From Bacteroidales bacterium (GTDB taxonomy: Bacteria; Bacteroidota; Bacteroidia; Bacteroidales; UBA932), in the NCBI GenBank assembly GCA_015060385.1, contig SUYO01000002.1, positions 124,001-188,000 on the forward strand: 64,000 nucleotides of DNA, given 5' to 3'. Shown here in pieces: positions 49,112 to 60,010 of the stretch (the stretch's first letter is position 1; the number at the start of each line of letters is the position of its first letter). A model generated the notes under the pieces. That model was given only the letters and a program-made list of their open reading frames with translations, did not search any database and had not been told where the DNA came from. The position numbers and the translations under genes were made by a program.

Positions 49112-49939
49112 ATGGATCCAAGAGTTGAGAAGATCATGAAGGCTGCAGAGTATATTGCGGCAAAACTGGATGGAAAGAAACCTTTTGCAGGCATCGTGCT
49201 GGGAAGCGGTCTCGGCAAGCTTGCTGACAAGATTGCCGACCCTGTAGTCATTCCGTACAAGGAGATTCCGGGTTTCCCGGTCTCGACTGCGGTAGGACAC
49301 AAGGGTAATTTCATCGCTGGAGAACTTGGCGGAAAATTCGTTGTCGCCATGCAGGGCAGGTTCCATTATTATGAAGGTTATCCTATGGAGCTTGTGACTC
49401 TGCCGATCAGAGTGATGAAGGTCCTCGGCATACAGTATCTTTTCGTGTCAAATGCGGCCGGAGGAGTGAACTTCGATTTCAAGGTAGGAGATCTCATGGT
49501 CATCACCGATCATATCAGTCATCTTCCTAATCCTCTCATCGGACCAAACATGGATGAGTTCGGACCTCGCTTCCCAGATATGACCCGTCCGTATGACAAG
49601 CAGCTCAGGATGAGAGCTTTCGAACTTGCTGCAGGCCTTGGTTACGAGCTCAAGAGCGGAGTCTATTTCGCCAGCACCGGTCCTACTTATGAGACTCCTG
49701 CAGAATACAAGTACTACAGGCTTATCGGAGCGGATGCCGTAGGAATGTCCACCATTCCTGAGGTCATCGTGGCAAGACATTCGTCCATCCCTGTTTTCGG
49801 CATGTCGGTCATTACTAATGAAGCGCATGACGATTATGCGGAAGACTATGTAAACGACGGCGACGACGTTGTCGTTGCCGCCAACGCCGCCGCCGATAAG
49901 ATGACGACCCTCTTTACTAAGATCATCGAGTCGCTTTAG
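49112..49939 (+). CDS. punA: Purine nucleoside phosphorylase
   Basis: [40 protein letters not shown]. Confidence 0.94.
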   Translation: MDPRVEKIMKAAEYIAAKLDGKKPFAGIVLGSGLGKLADKIADPVVIPYKEIPGFPVSTAVGHKGNFIAGELGGKFVVAMQGRFHYYEGYPMELVTLPIRVMKVLGIQYLFVSNAAGGVNFDFKVGDLMVITDHISHLPNPLIGPNMDEFGPRFPDMTRPYDKQLRMRAFELAAGLGYELKSGVYFASTGPTYETPAEYKYYRLIGADAVGMSTIPEVIVARHSSIPVFGMSVITNEAHDDYAEDYVNDGDDVVVAANAAADKMTTLFTKIIESL

Positions 49940-51477
49940 TCCGCGTACAGTCCCTCACGACTGAGAATATGGTCAAGATTTGCAAGGCCGTAAAGGATTA
50001 CGGCCGTGCATGTCGCAGTATGTTCCTGATACTCGGGGATGCTTTTGTTGTATGTATCCCTCTCGGTGTGCCATATCTCGTCATAGCTGAAGTTATATCC
50101 CTTGGGATCCCTGAGATTGAAGCCTATCGTAGGGACTCCCTCCATAGCGAAATAAGCATGGTCAGAGCCTCCCGCACTTGTCGGTCTTGGTCTTGGATCT
50201 CCCTGACGCTTTTCCACAGTGAAAGTGAATTCAGGATGAGCATCCTTGAGCGGTTCGCTGACCTTTACGAAATCTTCGTACATGGCTTCAGGAACGGTTA
50301 CTCCTGCGCTTAGGAACGGAGTATAGTCCCTGTTGAAATAGTTTGATATCTTGTTCATGTCCACTGTTCCGCTCTGTACGAAATATTTGCTGCCGAGAAG
50401 CCCGAATTCCTCACCTGCCCACAGGCAGAACAGAATGCTTCTTTCAGGCTTTCCGCCCGCTTCGGCGATAAGGCGTGCCGCTTCCATTACAGGGGCCACA
50501 CCGCTTCCGCAGTCCACTCCTCCTGTAGCAACATCATATGCATCAAGGTGACCTCCTGCAAGGACATATTCGTCAGGATACTTGCTTCCCCTGATCACTC
50601 CTATCACATTGTGGTATTTCACAGGTCCCATTCTGAAGTGGTTCCTGATGTCGAATTCAAGCTGGAAATATTCCCTTCTGGCTACCATTTCTTCGATGAC
50701 CTCGTACTGCTGTCCGTCAAGCTTGATGTCAGGTACGGCCGGCAGGTTGTCGAAGGTCATCTGATCGAGGTTCTTCCTGTCGTAGAGTGCTCTGATAGGG
50801 ACTTCAGAAGACTGGATGATGCCGAGGATTCCAGCCTCCACCATCTGTCTGTAGAACATTGCAGGCTCATATTTCCTTGGAATCATTTCGGTTTCGCCTT
50901 TCATCCTTGCCTCGCGGTTCTTTCTGTCTATCTCCATATTCTCGGCAATGGCAGCATTGCGTATGCTGTCTCCCTTTTCCGTCCAGTCGACAGGATAGCC
51001 GTTATTGGTACCTCCGATGAGTACCCAGGCGCCCTTGAGGCTTTCCTTCATGTTGTTGAATTCAGCTTGTGTGAGCGGCTCCTTCAATACATGTCCTCTC
51101 TGCACTCCCTTGGTTCCTACAGTGTACGAAGGCGTTGCAAAATGGAGGTTCATTCCGTTCCCGCCGAGCATTCTTCCGAACCATGGTCCGCGGTTGAAGC
51201 CAACAGGAACCTCCCCGACCTCCTGCACCCATACTTCCAGACCCCATTGCTCGAACATCGATTCACACCATTCCACTGCATTGTCATATGCATTGGAACC
51301 GATCAGTCTGCCGCCGATCCTGTTAGACAGCACGTCAAGATGTTCCATCGTACGGTTGTCGGTGTTTCCTGTCTCTATGATCTTTTCGACCACCTGATCG
51401 TGTCTGGTTTTAGCTGTCGATAAATGCGCAGCAGCAAGCAGGCAGACGAGGATTGCGATTCTTCCAGTTCGTTTCAT
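49936..51477 (-). CDS. M28-family metallopeptidase, secreted
   Basis: [46 protein letters not shown]. Confidence 0.9.
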   Translation of the reverse strand: MKRTGRIAILVCLLAAAHLSTAKTRHDQVVEKIIETGNTDNRTMEHLDVLSNRIGGRLIGSNAYDNAVEWCESMFEQWGLEVWVQEVGEVPVGFNRGPWFGRMLGGNGMNLHFATPSYTVGTKGVQRGHVLKEPLTQAEFNNMKESLKGAWVLIGGTNNGYPVDWTEKGDSIRNAAIAENMEIDRKNREARMKGETEMIPRKYEPAMFYRQMVEAGILGIIQSSEVPIRALYDRKNLDQMTFDNLPAVPDIKLDGQQYEVIEEMVARREYFQLEFDIRNHFRMGPVKYHNVIGVIRGSKYPDEYVLAGGHLDAYDVATGGVDCGSGVAPVMEAARLIAEAGGKPERSILFCLWAGEEFGLLGSKYFVQSGTVDMNKISNYFNRDYTPFLSAGVTVPEAMYEDFVKVSEPLKDAHPEFTFTVEKRQGDPRPRPTSAGGSDHAYFAMEGVPTIGFNLRDPKGYNFSYDEIWHTERDTYNKSIPEYQEHTATCTAVILYGLANLDHILSREGLYAD

Positions 51478-51488
51478 GACAGTTCAGG

Positions 51489-52850
51489 TTATTTCTTTAT
51501 ATAGATGTTTGTGATTTCTCCATATACCAGTTTATGCCAGTCTTTGGCATCGTCATATCCTTCCTGAAGGAAGGTCTTTGATTCTTCAGTGTAGAATTCG
51601 TCTTTTGATACCGTTGACGCGGCTATAAGCTTGCACTCGATTATTATCTTTGCTTCCTGATATGCTGGATAGCCATCAGGCGTTGCCATCGGAGTAAGCT
51701 TGGTCTGTGCCATCTTGTCAGTATTGCGGCCGGACTTGGTTCCGAACTGCATGATGTCACCCTTGTACTGGTCCGGGAAGTAACACATGGTGTATGTACC
51801 TGTCTCCCTGATCTTTTCGAGAGTATATCTGTTGGCGCGGAGGAAGTTCCATGTAACTGGCTTGTTGAACATGATTCCTACTCCTCCCCAGCTGGCAACC
51901 ATTGAGTTGGGATTTTCTCCGGCTGTAATGACTGTGAAATCCTTTCCTACAAGATTGAAGATATTTTCCTCAAAATCTTCTGCTGCAACTGCCTTGTATG
52001 CATAGTTGAAACGCTGCTGGGCAATAGTCCTGTCGCTGTAATTGAATCTGAAACCGTTGTCGAGTGTAACTATCCTGTTGAGACCGCGCTTGCTGCCGGT
52101 GTCTTCTCCTTCAAGAGTGCCAGCGAGCACTTCCTTGGAAATCTGGAGTATCTCCTCGATCCTGTCGATGGTTTCGAGGTTGTCTCCCCAGTAATGGCCA
52201 GGGTAGAAGTTCCTGTATCCCTTCTCCTGGTAATATTTCAGGGATTCAGTACATGTGTTGATAAGGGTCGCCAGATCTGTGTTTACAAGAAGATTGGTGC
52301 TTCCGTATGCGTCTCCGCTGTATCCCTTGTCGGTTCCCACTTCAAGGAAGGTTACGGATCCGTTCGTGTGACCCGGGGTATAGAAGGCTTCAAGGATCCT
52401 TCCTCCCAGGTCGAATCTCTGACCGTTTTCGATATGATGTATGGTACCTTTATAGTTACGGAGCATTCCCTCGTCAGCCTTGTTCATCCATAGCTCATCA
52501 AAACATCCTGCAGCACCGGCGTGGTCACCATGGCCATGGGTAAGAAGCAGACTTACAGGTTTCCTGGTAATTCCCGCAACAATCTTGTCAAGATCCGGAA
52601 TATTAGTGCCGGCATCGATCAGCACAGCCTTGTCTTTTCCTTCTATAAGATACAGGGTCTCTGAGGATACCCTGTTTCCTGAACCGATCCAGGTATTCTT
52701 GTCAAGTTTCCAGAATACCACGTTCCGATCACGGTAAACTTCAGGAAGGTCAAGTTCTGCCTGATTCTTTGTTTCCTGTGCGAAACCGCAGATGCTGAGC
52801 AGCACCGCGATGGCAGCTGATAAAGTCTTTTTCATGTTCATATTATTCAA
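51489..52850 (-). CDS. Secreted metallo-beta-lactamase-fold protein fused to a flavin-reductase-like domain
   Basis: Signal peptide; LLTHGHGDHAGAAG (HxHxDH); C-term NLVGKDFTVITAGENPNSMVASWGGVGIMFNKP. Confidence 0.85.
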   Translation of the reverse strand: MNNMNMKKTLSAAIAVLLSICGFAQETKNQAELDLPEVYRDRNVVFWKLDKNTWIGSGNRVSSETLYLIEGKDKAVLIDAGTNIPDLDKIVAGITRKPVSLLLTHGHGDHAGAAGCFDELWMNKADEGMLRNYKGTIHHIENGQRFDLGGRILEAFYTPGHTNGSVTFLEVGTDKGYSGDAYGSTNLLVNTDLATLINTCTESLKYYQEKGYRNFYPGHYWGDNLETIDRIEEILQISKEVLAGTLEGEDTGSKRGLNRIVTLDNGFRFNYSDRTIAQQRFNYAYKAVAAEDFEENIFNLVGKDFTVITAGENPNSMVASWGGVGIMFNKPVTWNFLRANRYTLEKIRETGTYTMCYFPDQYKGDIMQFGTKSGRNTDKMAQTKLTPMATPDGYPAYQEAKIIIECKLIAASTVSKDEFYTEESKTFLQEGYDDAKDWHKLVYGEITNIYIKK

Positions 52851-52919
52851 GTTTCGTAAGTGTCAAGTTGTTGGCTGATTGAAGATTGGTGAGACTTGTG
52901 AAAATCAGGTCATTTATGT

Positions 52920-54821
52920 TTAGATGCTGTTCTGGAATAATGTGCTCCATGCGTCAGAAGGCATGTCCCAGTCTCCGCGAGGGGAAAGACCTACCGAGCC
53001 TACCTTCGGTCCGTCCGGCAGACATGAACGCTTGAACTGCTGGTTGAAGAATCTTCTGAGGAAGGTCTTCAGCCATTTGCGTATGGTGTCGTTGTCATAC
53101 CTGTCTCCGAAAGCCTTCCTGGCCAGGAACATGATCTTTGCAGGAGCGTATCCGAAGCGGATGAAGTTATAGATGAAGAAGTCATGAAGTTCATATGGAC
53201 CTACCAGATCTTCAGTAACCTGCTGTATCTCGCCGTGCTCATCGGCAGGGAGAAGTTCCGGGCTGATAGGTGTGTCAGCTATGTCGAGAAGTATTTCAGA
53301 TACGTTTCCGAACCTGTTTGCCGCTGCCCAGCATACAAGACTGCGTACCAGCGTCTTAGGTACTCCCGCATTGACTCCGTACATTGACATGTGGTCACCG
53401 TTGTAAGTGGCCCAGCCAAGAGCTAGTTCTGAAAGGTCGCCTGTACCTACCACCAGTCCTCCCGTCTGGTTTGCCACGTCCATGAGAATCTGAGTCCTTT
53501 CCCTTGCCTGCGAATTCTCGAAGGTCACGTCAGTCACATTCCTGTCATGTCCGATGTCTTTGAAATGCTGGTCACAAGCTGCTGCAATCGATATTTCTCG
53601 CGAAGTTATTCCGAGCCCGTCCATAAGGTCCGACGCATTGTTCCTTGTTCGTGAGGTCGTACCATATCCCGGCATGGTTACTCCTATGATCCTTTCCCTT
53701 GACCATCCCAGCTTGTCGAAGGCCAGGACAGTGACAAGAAGAGCGAGCGTACTGTCAAGTCCTCCTGATATTCCCACCACCGCGCTCCTGCAACTGATAT
53801 GGTTAAGTCTTGTTGCAAGACCAGCTACTTGAATATCAAGGATTTCCCTGCATCTGTAGTCCAGGTCCTCCTCCGGAGCAAAAGGATGTGGTTCGATTCT
53901 TCTGCAGAGTTCTGTCTCGAAAGATGTGTCGTTTGCCTCTCCCAGCGATATCCTTTTAAAGCGGTCTAAGGCAGGGGAGCATATGCTCTTCTTCCTGATG
54001 TTATCCAGCTTTTCGATATCTATGTCTGCAATTATCAGGGAGGATTCGGTAAGGTATCTCTCATTTTCCTTCAGACACTCACCGTTTTCCCATATTGAGG
54101 CGGCACCTGCGTATACATTGTCCCGTGTAGACTCTCCGAATCCTGCCGGAGAATGGATGTATCCGGTCATCGTTCCTGCTGAATGCTGACTGAGAAGTCT
54201 GGAGCGGTAACGGTCGGTCATCAGAACTTCATTTTCAGCGGAAGGATGGGCTATCACATGCACTCCGGACATTGCCTGACCCGATGACGGCGGTATCGGG
54301 GACCATAGGTCTTCACCAGTTTCAACAGCAAATACTGTGTCTCCTACCTTGAACTGGAGATCAGGAGAGATGGGGCATTTCTGACCGGCATATCTTATCT
54401 CGAAGTCTTTGTCCGCATTCAGAAAATCACTTCCTGAAGAGAAGATCCTCCTGTCTTCATTTGAAAGATGTATCTTGGGGACAATACCTGCAATCCTTCC
54501 GTCCCTGATCACTATTGAACAGTTGTACAGCCTGCCGGCATATGGAACCGGGGCACCGACAGTCATGACCATGTTCATGCCCTTGCTGAATGCGGCAATC
54601 TTTTCTGCGCTTTCCTCTGCACTCCGGACAAGCAGGGTCTGACTGAACAGGTCACCGCATGTGGAACCTGTGATGCATAGTTCAGGGAATACAACTATAG
54701 TGACTTTCCTGTCGTAAGCTTTTTCAGTAAGCGCGCAGATCTCATCCGTGTTGAAGCCGGTATCGGCTACCTTGACTACAGGAACGGCTGCTGCCGTTCG
54801 TACGAATCCGTATGTCTTCAT
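52920..54821 (-). CDS. nadE: Glutamine-dependent NAD+ synthetase
   Basis: N-terminal nitrilase VVFPELCITGSTCGDLF; SGGLDSTLAL; VGTGDLSELALGWATYNGDHMSMYGVNAGVPKTLV. Confidence 0.95.
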   Translation of the reverse strand: MKTYGFVRTAAAVPVVKVADTGFNTDEICALTEKAYDRKVTIVVFPELCITGSTCGDLFSQTLLVRSAEESAEKIAAFSKGMNMVMTVGAPVPYAGRLYNCSIVIRDGRIAGIVPKIHLSNEDRRIFSSGSDFLNADKDFEIRYAGQKCPISPDLQFKVGDTVFAVETGEDLWSPIPPSSGQAMSGVHVIAHPSAENEVLMTDRYRSRLLSQHSAGTMTGYIHSPAGFGESTRDNVYAGAASIWENGECLKENERYLTESSLIIADIDIEKLDNIRKKSICSPALDRFKRISLGEANDTSFETELCRRIEPHPFAPEEDLDYRCREILDIQVAGLATRLNHISCRSAVVGISGGLDSTLALLVTVLAFDKLGWSRERIIGVTMPGYGTTSRTRNNASDLMDGLGITSREISIAAACDQHFKDIGHDRNVTDVTFENSQARERTQILMDVANQTGGLVVGTGDLSELALGWATYNGDHMSMYGVNAGVPKTLVRSLVCWAAANRFGNVSEILLDIADTPISPELLPADEHGEIQQVTEDLVGPYELHDFFIYNFIRFGYAPAKIMFLARKAFGDRYDNDTIRKWLKTFLRRFFNQQFKRSCLPDGPKVGSVGLSPRGDWDMPSDAWSTLFQNSI

Positions 54822-54834
54822 TTCAATTCATAGC

Positions 54835-54868
54835 TTAAAAACAAGAGGATGGCTTTACGGCCATCCTC
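54835..54868 (-). terminator. Intrinsic terminator of the DUF3276 gene
   Basis: Minus strand GAGGATGGCC-gtaaa-GCCATCCTC-TTGTTTTT. Confidence 0.75.
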
Positions 54869-54886
54869 AGATTCAATATTTAGAGT

Positions 54887-55225
54887 CTAGAGCTCTTCAA
54901 ATTCTACATCAGTGAAATTTTCACCTGCAGGACGGCCTTCATCCTTGAGGCAGTTTGTCCTGATGTACTTGATGACCTCCTCAAGTCCTTCGGTGAACTT
55001 TTCGAAATCCTCCTTGTAGAGGAAGATCTTGTGTTTGTCATAGGCGAAGTGACCGTTGTTGTCTACCCTGCGTTTGCTTTCTGTGATCGTCAGGTAGAAA
55101 TCGTTGCCCTTGGTAGCCTTGACGTCAAAGAAGTATGTACGCTTTCCTGCTCGTACAGGCCTTGAGTAAATGTCTTCGCCTGAACGTTCCTGAGCTTGTG
55201 CTCCATCATAATCCTCACTATACAT
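54887..55225 (-). CDS. Pur-alpha-like DUF3276 protein
   Basis: RAGKRTYFFDVKATKGNDFYLTITESKR. Confidence 0.88.
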   Translation of the reverse strand: MYSEDYDGAQAQERSGEDIYSRPVRAGKRTYFFDVKATKGNDFYLTITESKRRVDNNGHFAYDKHKIFLYKEDFEKFTEGLEEVIKYIRTNCLKDEGRPAGENFTDVEFEEL

Positions 55226-55283
55226 AGCTTTTCTTTTTTTAGTAAATCTTTACAAAGTTAGGGAATTTTCTGAAAAATGAATG

Positions 55284-55291
55284 TATCTTTG
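55284..55291 (+). promoter_or_regulatory. Bacteroidetes-type -7 element (TATCTTTG) of nusB
   Basis: TAnnTTTG 22 bp upstream of ATG 55313. Confidence 0.5.
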
Positions 55292-55312
55292 CATAAAATT
55301 TTGACCAAAAAT

Positions 55313-56272
55313 ATGCTTAACAGAAGAATTCTCAGGATAAAGGCTTTTAAAGTGCTCTATAGCAGCATCTTATCTGGAAACAAATCTCTCTCTGAAGCCG
55401 AGGTTCAGCTCGATCAGGCATGTGAGGCTACCAGGGACCTTTATGTATATATGCTCGGAATCGTATCTCCGCTGACAAAGATAGCCCGTGACAGGATAGA
55501 ATCGGCAAAGTCGAAGTTCAATCCTACAGAGGAGGAACGCAATCCTAACATGAAGTTTGCCGACAATGCTCTTGCAAGACTTCTTGATGAAGATTCTGAC
55601 TTCCGGAAGGTCTTCAACAAGAAGAAGTTCTCGTGGGCTCAGTATGACCTTCTACTGAAGAAGATCATGACTTCAGTATCTTCGAAGGATTACTATGCGG
55701 AGTATATGGCTTCCGGAACAAGCTCTCTCGAGGAAGACTGCAAGCTCTTTACAAGGATATTCGAGGAGGAGTTCGTGGACAGCGAGGAACTCGAGCAGAT
55801 ACTTGAAGAAAAGTCCATGTACTGGAACAATGATCTTCCTTATGCTCTGACATGGTGCTGCAAGACCTTCAAGAGCCTGGCAAAAGGCGAAGGCTGGAGC
55901 CTTCTTCCTCTTTATCAGAGCGAGATCCTGAAGGGTGAGGGCGTAGAAAGCGACAAATATTTCGTACGCAAGCTTCTTCAGGCGTCATTTGCGGGATATG
56001 AGACATATTCGGCTATGGTGGCAGATGCGGTTTCCGGATGGGAGAAGGAGCGTCTGTTCTCAACCGATGTCATTCTCATAGCCATGGGACTGGCAGAAAC
56101 CGTAACCTTCCCTACGATTCCAGTCAAGGTTACCATCAATGAATATGTCGAGATTTCCAAGTACTTCGGTACGCCTAAGAGCCGTTCGTTCGTAAACGGT
56201 CTTCTTGACAGGCTCGTCCAGAACCTTGTCAATGAAGGTAAGGTGAACAAGGAAGGTAAAGGCCTGCTTTAG
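55313..56272 (+). CDS. nusB: NusB-family antitermination protein
   Basis: MLNRRILRIKAFKVLYS; C-term VTINEYVEISKYFGTPKSRSFVNGLLDRL. Confidence 0.92.
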   Translation: MLNRRILRIKAFKVLYSSILSGNKSLSEAEVQLDQACEATRDLYVYMLGIVSPLTKIARDRIESAKSKFNPTEEERNPNMKFADNALARLLDEDSDFRKVFNKKKFSWAQYDLLLKKIMTSVSSKDYYAEYMASGTSSLEEDCKLFTRIFEEEFVDSEELEQILEEKSMYWNNDLPYALTWCCKTFKSLAKGEGWSLLPLYQSEILKGEGVESDKYFVRKLLQASFAGYETYSAMVADAVSGWEKERLFSTDVILIAMGLAETVTFPTIPVKVTINEYVEISKYFGTPKSRSFVNGLLDRLVQNLVNEGKVNKEGKGLL

Positions 56273-56314
56273 CACAGGTGTTGATTATACGGATATAACT
56301 ACAATAAAATAGAA

Positions 56315-56629
56315 ATGAATATGTTTACACTTTTACAGACAACAAATGCCGGTCAGGGTAGCGGACTTTCGATGTGGATCATGCTTGCACTTATCTTCAT
56401 CGTGATGTGGTTCTTCATGATCCGTCCGCAGAGAAAGCAGCAGAAGGAACTTGATAATTTCCGAAACTCCCTCAAGAACGGAGACAAGGTGGTTACCATC
56501 GGCGGTATCTATGGAACCGTATGCGAGGTCAAGGATACATACGTCCTTATCGAGGTTGACAAGGATGTCAAGGTCCGTGTAAGCAAGCAGGCGCTTGTAA
56601 AGGATTTCACTGACCCTGCAAGACAGTAA
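56315..56629 (+). CDS. yajC: Preprotein translocase subunit YajC
   Basis: FFMIRPQRKQQKELDNFRNSLKNGDKVVTIGGIYGTV. Confidence 0.95.
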   Translation: MNMFTLLQTTNAGQGSGLSMWIMLALIFIVMWFFMIRPQRKQQKELDNFRNSLKNGDKVVTIGGIYGTVCEVKDTYVLIEVDKDVKVRVSKQALVKDFTDPARQ

Positions 56630-56648
56630 TCCCATAGAAAAGAGAAAG

Positions 56649-57623
56649 ATGAAGGAGCTGTTAGACAGGCTGCTTAAGTCTTTAGGTATCAGCGGGAGAG
56701 ATTGGGCAGTTCTGCTGCTTGCTCTCCTGTTGGCTTTTAGTACATGGCTCATACACAATCTTTCTCTGAGATACAATGACTTTCTTACAGTACCTGTAGT
56801 CGCCCGGTCCAATATCGAAGGCCATTCCGACATTGCTTCAAATCATTGCAACATCACTGCAAGATGCCGCACGACAGGTTATCATGTAATCCGTCATAAC
56901 TTGCGTCAGGCAAGGAGGATCCGTGCCGTGGATTTCAGACCGGAAGTGATGAAGCATCAGAAGGGCGATGTCTATTATGTGACTGCAGCTGATCTGACTG
57001 AATACTCGCATCTTATCTTCGGAGACGATGTGACTGTGGAATATTTCGAGACAGACACCCTGTTCTTTACGTTCCCTGCAGTCGACCATAAGAAAGTTCC
57101 TGTCTATCCGTCTTATTCCGTTTCCTTCAGGGAGCAGTATACAAGCGTAGGCGACCTGAAGGTCGTTCCGGATTCAGTGACATTGTACGGCGAGATGAAG
57201 ATTCTGGAGAATATTGACCGCGTGATGACCCAACCTTTGAAAAGGACTGACCTTTATACGGATATTCAAGGCATGTTGAAGCTGGAGGATATTCCAAATG
57301 TCAGGTTCTCTGATGATATGGTCCAGTATTCGATGCAGGTGACAAGGTATGTGGAGATCATTGGAGATGTCAGAATAGAGGCACGTAATGTTCCAGTAGA
57401 CAAGGAATTGGTAATCATTCCATCAAGAGTCAAGACATCACTTAAATGCTTCTTCCCGCTGAAAGGAGATCCGGCTTCATCGATGAGGCTTTATGTCGAT
57501 TATGAAGACTTCTTCAATACTGTAAGCGGAAAATGTCCTGTCAGGAATGCAGGTCTGCCGGACGGTGTAATCAGCTATGATGTCGATCCTTTTTATGTTG
57601 AATGTATAGTGAAGGACCTCTGA
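56649..57623 (+). CDS. YbbR-like domain protein
   Basis: N-terminal TM; YbbR-like repeats. Confidence 0.75.
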   Translation: MKELLDRLLKSLGISGRDWAVLLLALLLAFSTWLIHNLSLRYNDFLTVPVVARSNIEGHSDIASNHCNITARCRTTGYHVIRHNLRQARRIRAVDFRPEVMKHQKGDVYYVTAADLTEYSHLIFGDDVTVEYFETDTLFFTFPAVDHKKVPVYPSYSVSFREQYTSVGDLKVVPDSVTLYGEMKILENIDRVMTQPLKRTDLYTDIQGMLKLEDIPNVRFSDDMVQYSMQVTRYVEIIGDVRIEARNVPVDKELVIIPSRVKTSLKCFFPLKGDPASSMRLYVDYEDFFNTVSGKCPVRNAGLPDGVISYDVDPFYVECIVKDL

Positions 57624-58237
57624 TGGATGTACTTGTAGTAACAGGAGGCATAGGCAGCGGAAAGTCTGAAGTCTGCAGGATAATTCAGGAAGAGTCCGGG
57701 TGCGGTCTTTATAATGCGGACACAAATGTCAAGAAACTGTATGATTCCTATCCGTCACTTCTTGACGGGATAGAGGATCTTACAGGATGTCTTCTCCGCG
57801 ATGAGGACGGCAGGTTTGTTCCTTCAAGACTTTCTGAAAAGATCTTTTCAGACAAGGAACTGCTTGACCAGGTGGAGGCACTTGTGTTTCCAGTACTGAC
57901 AGAGGATTTCAGGAAATGGTCAGAGAAATATGCCGAGGATAAGTTTGTAATCTTCGAGTCAGCCACGATACTGGAAAAGCCTTTGCTTTCTGGTTTCGGT
58001 GACAAGGTCATTCTGGTTGATGCTCCGATGCATGTCCGCCTTGAAAGAGCATGCAGGAGGGATTCTTTGTCAAGTGACCAGATTAAGAGAAGAATGATGA
58101 ATCAGACGATGATGAACGACATTTCTGAAGGCAGGATAAGACCTCAGGCCGATGCCGTGATACTTAATGTCGGTTCATTGGATGAGTTGAGAAGAGACAC
58201 CTTGAGTGTGATTGATAATTTTTATGGACATATATAA
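57623..58237 (+). CDS. coaE: Dephospho-CoA kinase
   Basis: VVTGGIGSGKSEVCRI; start overlaps upstream stop (TGATG). Confidence 0.9.
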   Translation: MDVLVVTGGIGSGKSEVCRIIQEESGCGLYNADTNVKKLYDSYPSLLDGIEDLTGCLLRDEDGRFVPSRLSEKIFSDKELLDQVEALVFPVLTEDFRKWSEKYAEDKFVIFESATILEKPLLSGFGDKVILVDAPMHVRLERACRRDSLSSDQIKRRMMNQTMMNDISEGRIRPQADAVILNVGSLDELRRDTLSVIDNFYGHI

Positions 58238-58258
58238 ACGAATATAAATTTAACTGAT

Positions 58259-58684
58259 ATGAAAACAGATCTTTCTAAGATTCTGGCGATTTCTGGCCAG
58301 AGCGGACTTTATCTTTATATCTCACAGGCAAGAAACGGTGCCATTGTGGAGGCTCTTTCCGACAAGAAGAGAAGCAGCGTGAGCTTGTCGAGCAAGATCA
58401 CTTCGCTTGCTGATATCTCGATCTATACCGATGACGAAGAGGTAAAGCTCCAGGAAGTGTTCGTGAATATGCATGAGGTTCTCGGTGATGCGGATGCTCC
58501 TTCTTCGAAGGCTTCTGCAGACGAACTCAAGGCTTTCTTCGAAAAGGCCCTGCCTGCATATGACCGCGACCGTTTCTATGTTTCTCACATGAAGAAGGTC
58601 GTTGACTGGTACAACAACCTCAAGAAGTACGCTTCCCTCGATTTCGTCGATCTCGACGCGGAGACTGAAGAAGCAGCTGAGTAA
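58259..58684 (+). CDS. DUF5606 family protein
   Basis: DLSKILAISGQSGLYLYISQARNGAIVEAL. Confidence 0.8.
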   Translation: MKTDLSKILAISGQSGLYLYISQARNGAIVEALSDKKRSSVSLSSKITSLADISIYTDDEEVKLQEVFVNMHEVLGDADAPSSKASADELKAFFEKALPAYDRDRFYVSHMKKVVDWYNNLKKYASLDFVDLDAETEEAAE

Positions 58685-58686
58685 GG

Positions 58687-60009
58687 ATGAAGATGAAACT
58701 TCAGACTGTCACCTTAGGCTGTTCCAAGAATAAGGTTGACACGGAACATATCCTTTCCCATGTGGAAGATCTGTATGAGATCATTCCTGAGGGAGAGGAT
58801 ATTCCTGTTGACGTCATACTTCTCAATACATGCGGATTCATAGGAGATGCCAAGGAAGAGTCGGTTCAGGCAGTTCTTGAGGCTGTAGATAGAAAGAAGA
58901 GGGGAGAAGCCGGAAAGGTTATCGTATTTGGTTGTCTGTCACAGCGTTATGCGGCTGAACTACCGGAACTTATTCCTGAGGTGGATGCATGGTTCGGTGC
59001 GCGGGAGTTTGATCCTGTCATCCGTGCTCTTGGAGCGGAGCCGGATCCTGGGAAACGCAACCTCAGATATCTCACGACACCTTCCCACTACGCTTATCTG
59101 AAGATTTCAGAAGGCTGTGACAGAAGATGTTCATATTGTGCGATTCCTTTCATAAGGGGCGAACATAAGTCCGTTCCTATGGAAGACCTTGTTGCTGAAG
59201 CTGAAAGTCTGGCTCAGAACGGAGTCAAGGAACTGATCATAATTGCTCAGGACACTACATATTACGGCCTTGACCTGTATCGTCGTCGCGCACTCGCTGA
59301 ACTTCTGCAGAAGCTCTCGGAGGTTGACGGCATTGAATGGATAAGGATACATTATTCGTACCCTGCGTCTTTCCCTGAAGATGTACTTGACCAGATGGCA
59401 GACAATCCTAAGGTGTGCCGTTATATGGATATACCTCTCCAGCATATTTCTGACAAGGTGCTTGATAACATGCACCGCCATGTCACAGGTGCATGGACAA
59501 GGGAACTTATAAGCAGGATGAGAGAAAGGGTACCTGGAGTAGTACTGCGTACAACGATGATAGTCGGCCATCCGGGTGAGGGGAAAAGAGATTTCAACGA
59601 ACTCCTTGATTTTGTACGTGAAGCCCGTTTTGAAAGACTCGGTGCATTCAGATATTCTGAAGAAGAAGGTACTTATGGTGCCGAGAACTTCAAGGACAGC
59701 ATATCTGGCCGCGTAAAGCAGGAAAGACTTGACGAACTCATGACACTACAGGGAGAGATCTCGCTCGCATTCAACCAGTCACGTGTCGGCTCTCTTGAAA
59801 AAGTGATCGTGGATGACTTCACAGACGGCGTATTCGTATGCAGGAGTGAATTTGAAAGTCCGGAGGTCGATGGCGAGATTCTTGTAAGACCGGACTCGGA
59901 TATTCTTGGAGATATCGATCCGTATTCTCTCATAGGAGAGTTCATGACAGTCCGAGTAACGGGTGCGGATGAATATGACCTTATTGCTGAACCGGTAGAA
60001 TTATTATAG
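58687..60009 (+). CDS. rimO: Ribosomal protein S12 methylthiotransferase
   Basis: TLGCSKNKVDTEHIL, SEGCDRRCSYCAIPFIRGEHKS. Confidence 0.96.
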   Translation: MKMKLQTVTLGCSKNKVDTEHILSHVEDLYEIIPEGEDIPVDVILLNTCGFIGDAKEESVQAVLEAVDRKKRGEAGKVIVFGCLSQRYAAELPELIPEVDAWFGAREFDPVIRALGAEPDPGKRNLRYLTTPSHYAYLKISEGCDRRCSYCAIPFIRGEHKSVPMEDLVAEAESLAQNGVKELIIIAQDTTYYGLDLYRRRALAELLQKLSEVDGIEWIRIHYSYPASFPEDVLDQMADNPKVCRYMDIPLQHISDKVLDNMHRHVTGAWTRELISRMRERVPGVVLRTTMIVGHPGEGKRDFNELLDFVREARFERLGAFRYSEEEGTYGAENFKDSISGRVKQERLDELMTLQGEISLAFNQSRVGSLEKVIVDDFTDGVFVCRSEFESPEVDGEILVRPDSDILGDIDPYSLIGEFMTVRVTGADEYDLIAEPVELL

Positions 60010-60010
60010 A

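Noticed and set aside
47839-49939. Amidohydrolase-purine nucleoside phosphorylase pair as a novel pathway
   Set aside because: Consistent with ordinary purine/SAH salvage.
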